NCBI RefSeq assembly: GCF_016097555.1
Contig: NC_054713.1
Coordinates: 2,432,025 to 2,496,024, forward strand
Direction of reading: 5' to 3'
Origin: Gigantopelta aegis
Lineage: Eukaryota; Mollusca; Gastropoda; Neomphalida; Peltospiridae
DNA length: 64,000 bases
Positions 49,919-59,802 of this stretch are shown in pieces. Both the position numbers and the translations under genes were made by a program. Every line of letters begins with the position of its first letter. The stretch's first letter is position 1. The notes under the pieces were generated by a model, which saw only the letters and a program-made list of their open reading frames with translations, did no database searches and was not told the origin of the DNA.

Positions 49919-50095
49919 TAAAAAAAAAAAAAAAAAGACACAAAAAAATCCCCAACCAAACAAACAAGCCAAATCAAAAGAACAGAAAAAAAGACACAAA
50001 AACCCCCCCACCACATAAAAAAACAAACCCCAACAAAACTAAACAACAAACAAACAACAACAAAAGAACAAACAACAACAAAAAGGAGAAAATGT
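49919..50095. repeat. A/C-rich tract
   Basis: About 175 bp of almost only A and C (with a few G and T), made of AAC, CAAA and poly-A words. It is the complement type of the G/T tracts elsewhere in the window. Confidence 0.8.
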
Positions 50096-50365
50096 TTGAA
50101 AGAAGGAATGGTTTGTTATCATAATCTATTTTATCTATTTTATATTTGTTATTTATGATTTAGTTCTAGACAGATTTACAAACTGCTTTAAATATTCCTC
50201 ATAGGTTTTTAATCATTCTAAAGTCTCTCGTAACTCCAGACGTATGACTTGTGTACTTTTAACGATTGCTGTATTATTATATCTAGAGGTAACTCGCGTC
50301 CTTGTGCGTGGGAAGGTTCCATGATGTTAGCCTTACACGAAGCTTTCCCAAAAAATACGACCACC

Positions 50366-50982
50366 GTATATATAAGCAGTCCTCATTAGCCGAGGCTATA
50401 AACACGGCCGCCATGTGTATAGCCACTTCTGTGTTAAGTAACAAATATGGCGACGTCCATTACGGTTGTATTGATGGAATTCATCTTTGTACGCCATATT
50501 TAGGACGATGTGCACGGTAAAAAAAAGTAAAGTTTGTTTTATTTAACGACGCCGCTAGAGCACATTGATTTTTTATCTTATCATCGGCTATTGGACGTCA
50601 AACATATGGTCATTCGAACACTGTTTTTAGAGGAAACCCGCTGTCGCCACATAGGCTACTCTTTTTACGACAGGCAGCAAGGGATCTTTTATTTGCGCTT
50701 CCCACAGGCAGGATAGCACAAACCATGGCCTTTGTTGAACCAGTTATGGATCACTGGTCGGTGCAAGTGGTTTACACCTACCCATTGAGCCTTGCGGAGC
50801 ACTCACTCAGGGTTTGGAGTCGGTATCTCGATTAAAAATCCCATGCCTCGACTGGGATCCGAACCCAGTACCTACCAGCCTGTAGACCGATGGCCTGCCA
50901 CGACGCCACCGAGGCCGGTATGTGCACGGTAATCGACTGGACCTGAGCGCATTTGACAATCTTTACGGAATGCAGAATAAGG
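50366..50982 (+). promoter_or_regulatory. Candidate promoter and first exon, split by a SINE
   Basis: A TATATAAG box lies near 50370. About 610 bp downstream, after a SINE insertion, a strong donor 'aataag|gtaagt' occurs near 50983. The sequence between has a short open frame next to the donor (LDLSAFDNLYGMQNK), but it is not linked in frame to a start codon. This could be the 5' exon of a gene or chance. No partner exon was found. Confidence 0.22.
50521..50919 (-). mobile_element. Full-length SINE, head 3 and A-like tail
   Basis: The minus-strand copy has the head 3 tRNA-like region at 50850-50918, the longer body, the core, and a tail 'gcggcgtcgttaaataaaac'. The target duplication 'atgtgcacggtaa' flanks it (50508-50520 and 50920-50932). 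Confidence 0.92.
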
Positions 50983-51019
50983 TAAGTATACATAAGGCTG
51001 TCGGCAGTGCAAACCAAAA

Positions 51020-51080
51020 CCGGCCTCGGTGGTGTCGTGGTTAGGCCATCGTACATAAGGCTGGTAGGTACAGGGTGCTG
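51020..51080 (+). mobile_element. SINE head 3 fragment
   Basis: Only 'ggcctcggtggtgtcgtggt' to 'gctggtaggtacaggg' is present. Confidence 0.75.
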
Positions 51081-51122
51081 CGTCTCAACTCTGAAAGTTA
51101 TGTCTTGCTCCCAGTTTAAAAG

Positions 51123-51416
51123 CTAATTTTTATTTCACTGCGATCTCCCGACACCAATACAAATCTAATTTTTATTTCACTACTATCTCCCGACACCAAT
51201 ACAAATCTAATTTTTATTTCACTACGATCTTCCGACACCAATACAAATCTAATTTTTATTTCACTACTATCTCCCGACACCAATACAAATCTAATTTTTA
51301 TTTCACTACTATCTCCCGACACCAATACAAATCTAATTTTTATTTCACTACGATCTTCCGACACCAATACAAATCTAATTTTTATTTCACTACGATCTTG
51401 CGACGCCAATACAAAT
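51123..51416. repeat. 42-bp minisatellite, 7 copies
   Basis: The unit with 'ctaatttttatttcactac' and 'acaccaatacaaat' repeats every 42 bp from 51123. A poly-T run (51418-51440) follows. Because 42 is a multiple of 3 the minus strand shows a repeating 14-residue frame without other signs of coding. Confidence 0.95.
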
Positions 51417-51486
51417 CTTTTTTTTTTTTTTTTTTTTTTTGCCAACCATTACTTATTTCTTAATAACTAGAATCTATTTATATCTG

Positions 51487-51798
51487 GGGCGGGACGTAGC
51501 CCATTGGTAAACGCTAGCTTGACGCGCTTTCGGTCTAGGATCGATCCCCGTCGGTGGGCCCATTGGGCTATTTCTCGTTCCAGCCAGTACATCACGACTA
51601 GTATACCAAAGACCGTGGTATGTGCTATCCTGTCTATGAGATGGTGCATATAAAAGATCCCTTGCTACTAATGGAAAAATGTAGCAGGTTTCCTCTCTAA
51701 GACTATACTATATCAAAATTACCAAATGTTTGACATCCAATAGCCGATAATTAATAAATTAATGTGCTCTGGTGGTATCGTTAAACAAAACAGACTTA
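51487..51798 (+). mobile_element. Full-length SINE, head 1 and A tail
   Basis: All parts are present, from 'ggggcgggacgtagcccatt' to 'ggtatcgttaaacaaaacag'. Confidence 0.9.
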
Positions 51799-51960
51799 AT
51801 TCATTTATATGTATATTGTCGTTGTTAATTGCGATAGAACATACATAGCAAACGACATTGTCAACTATCACCAAACACGGACAACATCAAATATTGCAAT
51901 GTCCCTTTTCGTAAGAGCGATGTTTTCAGAGTGAGTTCGAACCCCCAAACTCCCGGTCAG

Positions 51961-52045
51961 TACCACACGACTGCTGTATCTAAAACCTGTCCTGCCTGTG
52001 GGAAAGTGCATTTAAATTACCTCTTGCTAAGGTTTAGCAAAAACT
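51961..52045 (+). mobile_element. SINE core fragment
   Basis: Diverged core ('cctgcctgtgggaaagtgca', then 'ttgctaaggttt'). Confidence 0.5.
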
Positions 52046-52107
52046 CCCGATAGCTTATCCTCCACACCGCCGTTGTTGATTATACTTATTTTTGTGTTTA
52101 TATCCAA

Positions 52108-52320
52108 TTAAGGTTCAAGCATGCTGTCCTGGGCACACACCTCAGCTACCTGGGCTGCTGTCTGTTAGTGGTTAGTAAGAGAGAAGTCCGTGTACTCGCC
52201 ATACACCTACCCACTGAGTCGTTCAACTCGCTCTGGGTGTAAGGTAGTACTGGGATGCGAACCCAGTACCTACCAGCCCTGAGCCATATGGCTTAACCAC
52301 TACACCACCGATGCCACCTA
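52108..52320 (-). mobile_element. SINE related to the (GAAAT)-tailed family
   Basis: On the minus strand, head 'ggtgtagtggttaagccata' and 'gggttcgcatccca', then 'cactaaccactaaca', then 'gcatgcttgaaccttaattg'. Confidence 0.75.
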
Positions 52321-52769
52321 TAGCGGTCGTTGACAGCCGATAAGAGTCAGGGTGTGAGAGTAGACGTCAGTACGACAAACCGGGTTATAATTACCAGCAC
52401 GGGGTTGGTCGGATCTAATGCCAGACTTCGCTGCTGGGGTTAAACATTGATCCACTTTGACGCTTGCAACATTGTTATGACTGAGAGTCGGATTACGCCT
52501 GGTCGTCCGGGTTCCATCACCGATATCGATCTGAGCACCAAGACACGCAGAGATACTTGAAGATAGTCGAAGATAGTCGCTCAACTGAAAACCAGAGATG
52601 CGACAGCAGTACCAGAGGGCCAGTGTTAGTGTGGCTTGGACGTAAGATGTGAACTGTTTTGCCCACTAATCTCAAGTGCGTCATTAGGACGCGTCGCGCG
52701 ATGGATTTCCCAAAGACTGGCGATGGCAGCAAGAGCCATTAGGGTGAAAAAGATTTGGATTACAGGGTG

Positions 52770-52921
52770 ATAATGATGGTGGTGGTCGGAGGCGTTGATG
52801 ACCACCATGGTATTGGTGGTAGTGAATTGAAAGGTGGTGGTCATAATGGTGGTAATGAATCAAAAGACGATGGTGGTTGTGGTGATGATGATGATGATGA
52901 TGATGGTGGTGGTTGTGATGA

Positions 52922-52955
<34 letters not shown>

Positions 52956-53560
52956 TGTTGTGGTGTTACTGATGATTTTCTTGATGATGATGATGATGAT
53001 GATGGAGGCGATAATGATGATGATAATCGTTGTAACGAATCGAATAATGATGATGATGATGATGATGATGAAGGTATTGGTGGTGGTGGTAATGTTGATG
53101 ATGATGGTGGTGGTGGTGATGTCATGATGATGATGATGACGATGATGATGGTGGTGGTGGTGGTGATGATGATGATGATGGTGATGGTGATGATGGTGGC
53201 GATGATGGTGATGATGGTGATGATGATGGTCATGGTCATGAAGGTGATGTTGATGATAATGGTGGTGGTGGTGGTGATTATTGTGATAATCAGTCGAAGG
53301 ATGATGATGGTGGAGATAATGGAGGTGTGAATGTCAAAGACGATGATGACTGAATATTATGGTGCTGTTGATAATGATGATGATGATGATTATTATTATT
53401 ATGATTATGGTGATGATGACGACGATGATGATTATGAATATAATGGTGTTGGTGGTGGTGATGATGATGTTGACGATGACAAAATGATGATGATGATGAT
53501 AACGATGATGATAACGATGACCGTGATGGTGATGGTGATATTCATGAATATACTTTCCGG
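52770..53560. repeat. (GAT)n/(GGT)n trinucleotide tract
   Basis: About 800 bp of GAT and GGT triplets with few C on the plus strand. Frames over it are Asp/Gly or Met/Val repeats and are not taken as genes. Confidence 0.93.
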
Positions 53561-53694
53561 TTCTTGGCTGAAAAGTTCAAGTAATAAGATTTTGGTGGTG
53601 ATTTCGAAAACAAACTTAACATTGTTAGTCGGGATTGCGGTCAGAAAATTGCAAGTCTTAATAAAAAAAGAGAGAGAAAACCCAGCACCAGTCG

Positions 53695-53915
53695 TGTTTA
53701 TATGAGACTAGAAATTGCAACACGAAGAGTGTGAAGCGAAACCCGTTGAAAGGATTGCGTGAAGTTTATATCAGACTAGAAATGTGCGAACACGAAAGGA
53801 TTGCGTGAAGTTTATATGAGACTAGAACATTGCAACACGAAACGAAACCGTTGAAAGGATTGCGTGAAATTTATATGTAGAAATTTTTGAAAGGATTGCG
53901 TGAAGTTTTTCATTG
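53695..53915. repeat. Degenerate tandem repeat
   Basis: The phrase 'ttgaaaggattgcgtgaag' and 'tttatatgagactagaa' recur three to four times at uneven spacing. Confidence 0.7.
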
Positions 53916-54128
53916 CTGTTCTAATAAAATTGTCCCTCGAAGTGAAAAATCAATTTTAATCTGGCTGGGATCCATGGTGTTGGTGACGTCATGCCGCTTA
54001 AGTTTCTCTTCATCGTGCGACATCGACGGCTTTGTACTAAATCGAGCTGCCAACATTTAGAACCATGTGTATAACAACTTGATGACGACGACGAATGAAG
54101 AAAAGAATGAAGACATGTTTTATTTAAC
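53916..54128. other. Non-coding DNA
   Basis: No gene is supported. Confidence 0.35.
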
Positions 54129-54440
54129 GAAAGGAAGGAAATGTTTTATTTAACGACGCACTTAACCAATTTTTTATTTACGGTTATATGGAGTCGGACA
54201 TATGGTTAAGGACCACTGAGAAAGGAAACCCGCTGTCGCCACTTCATGGGCTACTCTTTTCGATTAGCAGCAAGGGATATTTTATATGCACCATCCCACA
54301 GACAGGATAGCATATACCACAATATTTGATATACCAGTCGTGGTGCAATGGCTGGAACGAGAAATAGCCCAATGGGACCATCGAAAGGGATCGATCTCAG
54401 ACCGACCGCGCATCAAGCGAACGCTTTACCACTGGGCTAC
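54129..54440 (-). mobile_element. Full-length SINE, head 1 and B tail
   Basis: The minus-strand copy runs from the tail at 54129 to the head 1 end 'ccactgggctac' at 54440. Confidence 0.88.
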
Positions 54441-54465
54441 CAAATTACACAACTTTCAATCATTT

Positions 54466-54620
54466 TTGTTTTACGACACCACTACAGCACACTGATTTAT
54501 TACTAATCATCGGCTATTAGATGTCAAACATTTGGTAATACTGACAAAGAGTCTAACAGAGAAAACCCGCTACATTTTGATATACCAGTTGTGGAGCACT
54601 GGCCCGAACGAGAAATATTC
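54466..54620 (-). mobile_element. SINE, A tail, internally deleted
   Basis: The tail ('tttacgacaccactacagca') joins directly to the outer core ('tgatataccagttgtggagc'), so most of the core is missing. Confidence 0.75.
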
Positions 54621-54736
54621 ACCACCCCATCACCATTAAAATTATTTGCAGAATTTATAACACGGAATTAAAAGGAGACTCTTATATGAATTTGCTTATC
54701 GTGGATATGTCAACCAATCACACTGATTTGGAACTC

Positions 54737-54900
<164 letters not shown>

Positions 54901-55351
54901 ATATATAAATCAATGGGAGGTAAGAAAAAAATGGGGGTCCTGTGAAAATGTTATCATTTTAGTCATGAACAGGACAAAACGAGACATGCACGCACAACAC
55001 ATACACACAATATTGTCATTCAGGATACAGCTCAACCTGTGTAACTTAAGTGTGATATATTGATACAGCACTGATTAAAATGTCTGTACTGAGTTAAACA
55101 GATACTGGTACTTAGCCCATTTTGAGTCCATTTTTAATTTTTTTTAAGCTTTTACTATAATACTTTTTTTTTCTCAAATATGTATCTATCTTGCAAAGTA
55201 TGTTTAAAATGTTTCATTTTAGGAATATTGTTTGTCATTCTACATTTATAAATATTTTTTTTAGCCAGTAACAAAAATAGATCAAATATTTTATCTGTTG
55301 TCTTGTTGTTTTTCACGTCCAATAAACCTAATTCGGCATCAAGAGACATAT

Positions 55352-55445
55352 TATGAATATGAATGAATGAATGAATGTTTAACGAAACCCCAGCATGAAA
55401 AATATATCGGCTATTGGGTATCAAACTATGGTAATGCAAATAAAG
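55352..55445 (+). repeat. Short dispersed repeat in the LINE 3' region
   Basis: The words '(gaat)n gtttaacgaaaccccag' and 'atatcggctattgggtatca' form a small insertion between two LINE coding blocks. Confidence 0.6.
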
Positions 55446-55610
55446 TGATGATATTATGAATATGAGTACAGTTGTCAATTAGAAACTTCAGAAAGTCGTT
55501 ACAGAACATTTTGACTGGAATGCATTCCCAAAATAAATGTGAAATAGTCTCTGGAGAACCGTTGCAAATGAACACCGATTACTTTCAGCCTTGTTGATTT
55601 TCAGAAGAAA

Positions 55611-55918
55611 AATATTAGTATATTAGATTATTCTATGCAACAATCGACACTGAAACCAGCGACGTTTTGTATCCTGCGTTGTCTTAGAATATTAGTATAT
55701 TAGATTATTCTATGCAACAATCGACACTGAAACCAGCGACGTTTTGTATCCTGCGTTGTCTTAAAATATTAGTATATTAGATTATTCTATGCAACAATCG
55801 ACACTGAAACCAGCGACGTTTTGTATCCTGCGTTGTCTTAAAATATTAGTATATTAGATTATTCTATGCAACAATCGACACTGAAACCAGCGACGTTTTG
55901 TATCCTGCGTTGTCTTAA
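55611..55918. repeat. 77-bp tandem repeat within the LINE, 4 copies
   Basis: Units start at 55611, 55688, 55765 and 55842 and are almost identical. They lie in LINE coding sequence. Because 77 is not a multiple of 3 and each unit has an in-frame stop, they break the LINE frame. Confidence 0.95.
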
Positions 55919-56396
55919 AAGGTTTCAAGTAAATTGTTGTCCAATTAATGTTGGAGTAAACGAAATCTTCCCATTTAGTCTGTGCCTTAATTACGACATT
56001 AAATTTATTTAGTAAGATATAGCAATACGTTTTAGAACCCTTTTTAACTGAAAAACGTTTTCTCATAACATTAGTGTCATCCAATAGAGAAACAGAATGA
56101 AGACAACTAAAGTTTAGAGCTCTGAGGTATTTTTTAATAGTTTGAAGAATACCATAATAAGTGACAAAAGAAACATTAAAATCATGAACATCTTGAAAAT
56201 CTGATAAAGTAAGAAATTCACCATCACTTGTAAAAAAAATGTCTATAATTTGACAAATGCGTTTCCGATGCCAATTAGCATTATAAAAAAGCTCTTTGTC
56301 TAAGCAGATATTAGAATTGTAGAAAATGGGTTCTGTCAAAAACTCATCAAATGATGCTGGACAAATTTTATGTGAAAAATCCATAAAAGCCATTAC
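55854..56396 (-). pseudogene. LINE ORF2 C-terminal block
   Basis: From the Met at 56393 downward, 179 residues are open. They include a Trp/Phe-rich segment (FYNSNICLDKELFYNANW), a segment typical of the region after the RT thumb (GEFLTLSDFQDV), and the end WEDFVYSNINWTTIYLKPF. The frame is also open upstream into the 51-bp repeat array. It ends at a stop created in the 77-bp repeat array. Confidence 0.75.
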
Positions 56397-56402
56397 ACAG
56401 TC

Positions 56403-56920
56403 TTTCCAAAATGTGTTACGTATTTCACCAGCTAGTATATAGCAGGATAGAAGTTTCCAAAATGTGTTACGTATTTCACCAGCTAGTATATAGCAGGATA
56501 GAAGTTTCCAAAATGTGTTACGTATTTCACCAGCTAGTATATAGCAGGATAGAAGTTTCCAAAATGTGTTACGTATTTCACCAGCTAGTATATAGCAGGA
56601 TAGAAGTTTCCAAAATGTGTTACGTATTTCACCAGCTAGTATATAGCAGGATAGAAGTTTCCAAAATGTGTTACGTATTTCACCAGCTAGTATATAGCAG
56701 GATAGAAGTTTCCAAAATGTGTTACGTATTTCACCAGCTAGTATATAGCAGGATAGAAGTTTCCAAAATGTGTTACGTATTTCACCAGCTAGTATATAGC
56801 AGGATAGAAGTTTCCAAAATGTGTTACGTATTTCACCAGCTAGTATATAGCAGGATAGAAGTTTCCAAAATGTGTTACGTATTTCACCAGCTAGTATATA
56901 GCAGGATAGAAGTTTCCAAA
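56403..56920. repeat. 51-bp tandem repeat within the LINE, 10 copies
   Basis: Ten full units starting every 51 bp from 56403, plus a partial one from 56913, look identical. The LINE-sense translation is an open 17-residue repeat containing CYILAGEIRNTFWK, so the expansion kept the LINE frame open. Confidence 0.96.
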
Positions 56921-57220
56921 ACTGGCAAGGTTGTTAAAATTGAGGAAGACTGCAAACAGGATATTTTTGCATTTTTAATTGTTTGATACAGTTAGAGCTT
57001 TTCTAATCCATATAAGTTTAAGTGCTTTCACATGGGAAACATATCTACCATGCCCAGACCACCTTCACTGACAGGACGACATGCAGTTGTTCTTTTAATT
57101 CTATCTGGTTTATTACTCCAGAGAAATTTGAAGCGAACTGTATTTACTTCTTTAAGAAAGTCACTGGGAGGGTTGGGAAGAGTAAGAAAGAGATAATTAA
57201 GTTTTGATATAAGAAAAGAT

Positions 57221-57553
57221 TTAAAGGGACATATTAAATATAGTTTCTTGTTTAGAATATCAGTGTCTGTATATTCAATGTGTTTCTGGTCCTCTTAATA
57301 TTTGTAAGAAGCCCACACTGGGTTTTGTCTTCAAATAATTTCGTACGTATGAAAAAAAACAATATTTGAGGAAATAAAATGACATTTAACCTAGTACAAA
57401 TGTTAGAACGATCAGAAACAAGTTTAATATTCAGCCACTAATATTTTATGCAGAAAAATATATTTGATATGTAATTACAATCGATAAAAAGTCTCTGTTA
57501 GTCGATAACATCTTAAATATTGCAGCAAACTCAGGAATGTCCCGCCCCTTTAA
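57221..57553. mobile_element. MITE inside the LINE (family of 21490)
   Basis: It starts 'ttaaagggacat' and ends with 'aggaatgtcccgcccctttaa'. LINE coding sequence flanks it on both sides. Confidence 0.8.
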
Positions 57554-57593
57554 TGACAGCAATTCTACCAAGAGGAGTTAAAATTCGATTCAT

Positions 57594-58289
57594 CTATCTA
57601 TTGATAATTTGTCTAATTTCAAAAAACTTATTCTGAAAATGAATACTGCTAATTTCACTAATGCTAGTTGTGAATTTAACACCCAAAATGTTGAAAATGT
57701 GATGATTCCATTCAAGTTTTAAATTTGGTAGATAACGCACTTTACTGCTGGTTTGAGAACCTATCCAAATAACCTGTAATTTATCATAATTGATATTAAT
57801 ACCAGACATATATGCAAATTTATCTAACATCAAAAACAGTAGCCTCAAAAGATTTCCGACTGTCATCTAGTATAAACTCAGTGTCATCCGTATATTGTGT
57901 CAACAGTAATTTTTCCTTATTGGTAGTTAAACCTTGAATGTCTGGATTATTTCTTACCATGAGAGACAAAATTTCAGAACAGAGTATGAAGATATATGGT
58001 GACACAGGATCACTTTGTCTACAACCTCTGCCGATTTCAAACCGTGGGGACAGAGTGCCATTTATTATTAACGAAGACTTAATATCATTATGAAAGATTT
58101 TAATCCATTTCCTAATATCGTCACCAAAACCAAAAAAGACAGAGTACTGTCAATGAATAACCAGAAAACAGAATCAAATGCTTTTTCGAAGTCAACTAAG
58201 AAAAACATACTTGGGATATTAAATGTGTTTGCATAAAGTAAAGAATCATATAATAATCGAGTATTATCACCAATATATCTGTTTGCCAT
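57594..58289 (-). pseudogene. LINE reverse transcriptase, frame-broken
   Basis: Three overlapping minus-strand frames carry successive RT motifs: 58289-58068 (motif A, FLVDFEKAFDSVFW), 58005-57820 (MSPYIFILCSEIL, then QYTDDTEF with Thr in place of Ala before DD) and 57866-57594 (YMSGININYDKLQVIW and NRxx-type thumb). Frame changes near 58066 and 57850 and loss of the segment between motif A and MSPYIF make it inactive. Confidence 0.82.
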
Positions 58290-58370
58290 AAACCCAGTTT
58301 GATCTTCATTAATTAATTTGGGATTTTACAACAAAATATTTGCACATTTAAAAATAACTGAACCATTCAT

Positions 58371-58570
58371 TTGTAGAAAAGAATATATATATATATGGTT
58401 AAAAATATCTTGGTACATATCAAAGTGATACGTCCCACTAGAACGCCAAGTGGGACGTAACATTTTTGACGTCACACGATGATATCATCAATTGGCGCAC
58501 ATCCTTACAGGAACGTAAACGAAACGAGATTAGTGATATAAATTAAGATCGATTATGGGTAATAAATGGG
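58371..58570. other. Non-coding DNA with a small hairpin
   Basis: A (TA)n run lies at 58384-58397. A hairpin 'gtcccact' / 'aagtgggac' lies at about 58432-58456. Confidence 0.6.
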
Positions 58571-58722
58571 ATATTAAACTCGCTACCATTTTGTATCATG
58601 TCTATGTCCCTCATGAAATACTTTTCATTGTCACTCGCTAAAGCTCGTGACAATTGAAAATTATTTCACTCGGGACATAAACATGATACGAAATGGAAGC
58701 TCGATTAATATACATATATAAT
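58571..58722. mobile_element. Foldback element, ~65-bp arms
   Basis: Left arm from 'gatattaaactcgctaccat' and right arm ending 'atggaagctcgattaatat' are inverted repeats over about 65 bp around a 6-base loop. One arm recurs alone at 1262-1335. Confidence 0.8.
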
Positions 58723-58761
58723 TATTTTTGAAAATGAAATATTAATCACATGCCTTGAGTG

Positions 58762-58907
58762 TTGTGTTGTTTTTTGTTTGTAGGTGTGTTTTTTAGGGGG
58801 TCGGGTGTTGTTGTTTTTTGTTTGTAGGTGTGTTTTTTAGGGGGTCGGGTGTTGTTGTTTTTTGTTTGTAGGTGTGTTTTTTAGGGGGTCGGGTGTTGTT
58901 GTTTTTG
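58762..58907. repeat. 44-bp tandem repeat, ~3 copies
   Basis: The unit with 'ttttttgtttgtaggtgtgt' and 'tttttagggggtcgggtgtt' repeats three times with hardly any change; G/T-rich. Confidence 0.93.
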
Positions 58908-58938
58908 TACTTTCCTGTGGTGACGTATAGCAAAGTGT

Positions 58939-59237
58939 TCCAAACCCCGAGCGAGTGCTCCGCACGGCTCAATAGGTAGGTGTAAACCACTTGCACCGAC
59001 CAGTGTTCCATAACTGGTTCAACAAAGGTCATGGTTTGTGCTATCCTGCCTGTGGGAAGCGCAAATAAAATATCCCTTGCTGCCTGTCGTAAAAGAGTAG
59101 CCTATGTAGCGACAGCGGGTTTCCTCTAAAAAAAACAGTGTCAGAATGACCATGTGTTTGACGTCCAATAGCCGATGATAAGATAAAAAAAATCAATGTG
59201 CTCTAGTGGCGTCGTTAAATAAAACATACTTTACTTT
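58939..59237 (+). mobile_element. SINE, 5'-truncated head 3 and A-like tail
   Basis: The body starts within 'ccaaaccccgagcgagtgct'. The target duplication 'tatagcaaagtgt' lies at 58926-58938 and 59238-59250. 5' truncation with intact target duplication fits LINE-driven insertion. Confidence 0.92.
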
Positions 59238-59250
59238 TATAGCAAAGTGT

Positions 59251-59802
59251 GTGCCCACGTGACTCGTTGGTAGTGGTTAACAACATGTACGTTTAATGTC
59301 ATGACTGGACTCACGAATAATCAAACTAAAACTCTGTGGCATCAGATTTAGGAAACAAATTGTATTTTAGACACAGTAGCTTGCGACCATTTGGTTGTCG
59401 ACAATTCAGGATTGCCAAAGCATTATAGAGAGTTTCCTCTAGCCTTCTCCTACATATTAATATCAATAGGCCTCTAAGAGGAGAGTTGAGGGTGACTCGA
59501 GCTAACAGAGAGCATGTATTTGTTCAGGTGAGTAGTGCAAAGCTTGGTAGCTCGGTATAACCAAATGAACTGCTGACACTGAGTGTTAAAATAAACTACT
59601 GAAATACTTATAATAAATACATGACATATCCACATAATAAAATCACCCTGATACATATTTAAACACTGACAGTAATGCCCATTATCTGTCAACTATTAAC
59701 CCATTTTGCAGTTATCTCCCCTGTGTCATTCACACAAGCCACACAACGATAATATAATTTTCCGTGTAGAAAAACGTTGCTACTACTACGAAACTACGAA
59801 AC
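59251..59802. other. Upstream region of ureF
   Basis: No other gene is supported. No clear TATA box was found close to 59803; the 5' UTR start is unknown. Confidence 0.4.

Larger units (their letters stand above)
55155..58370 (-). mobile_element. LINE (L1/Tx1-like), decayed
   Basis: The minus strand carries ORF2-like blocks in order from about 58370 down to 55155. First is the RT entry (GFMANRYIGDNTRLLYDSL) with motif A FLVDFEKAFDSV. Then comes MSPYIFILCSEIL and the active-site region QYTDDTEF (normally Y-A-D-D). The thumb and linker region (LWSNKPDRIKRTT, SEGGLGMVD) follows, then the C-terminal region with KRRWFQCRLLHRI, a CCHC-like knuckle (about 55600-55540) and LLAKKNIYKCRM near the end. 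The 5' end is truncated. Frame breaks, a MITE (57221-57553), a small insertion (55352-55445) and two tandem expansions interrupt it. L1/Tx1-like affinity is judged from motif wording only. Confidence 0.85.

Noticed and set aside
51116-51445. Minus-strand frame with 14-residue repeats
   Set aside because: It results from the 42-bp minisatellite period; no start context or domain supports it.
52755-53330. Asp/Gly-rich frame of 191 residues
   Set aside because: It is a GAT/GGT repeat translation. No splice or domain context supports a gene.
56411-56986. 191-residue plus-strand frame of 17-residue repeats
   Set aside because: It is the antisense of a LINE-internal tandem array. The LINE-sense frame explains the sequence better.
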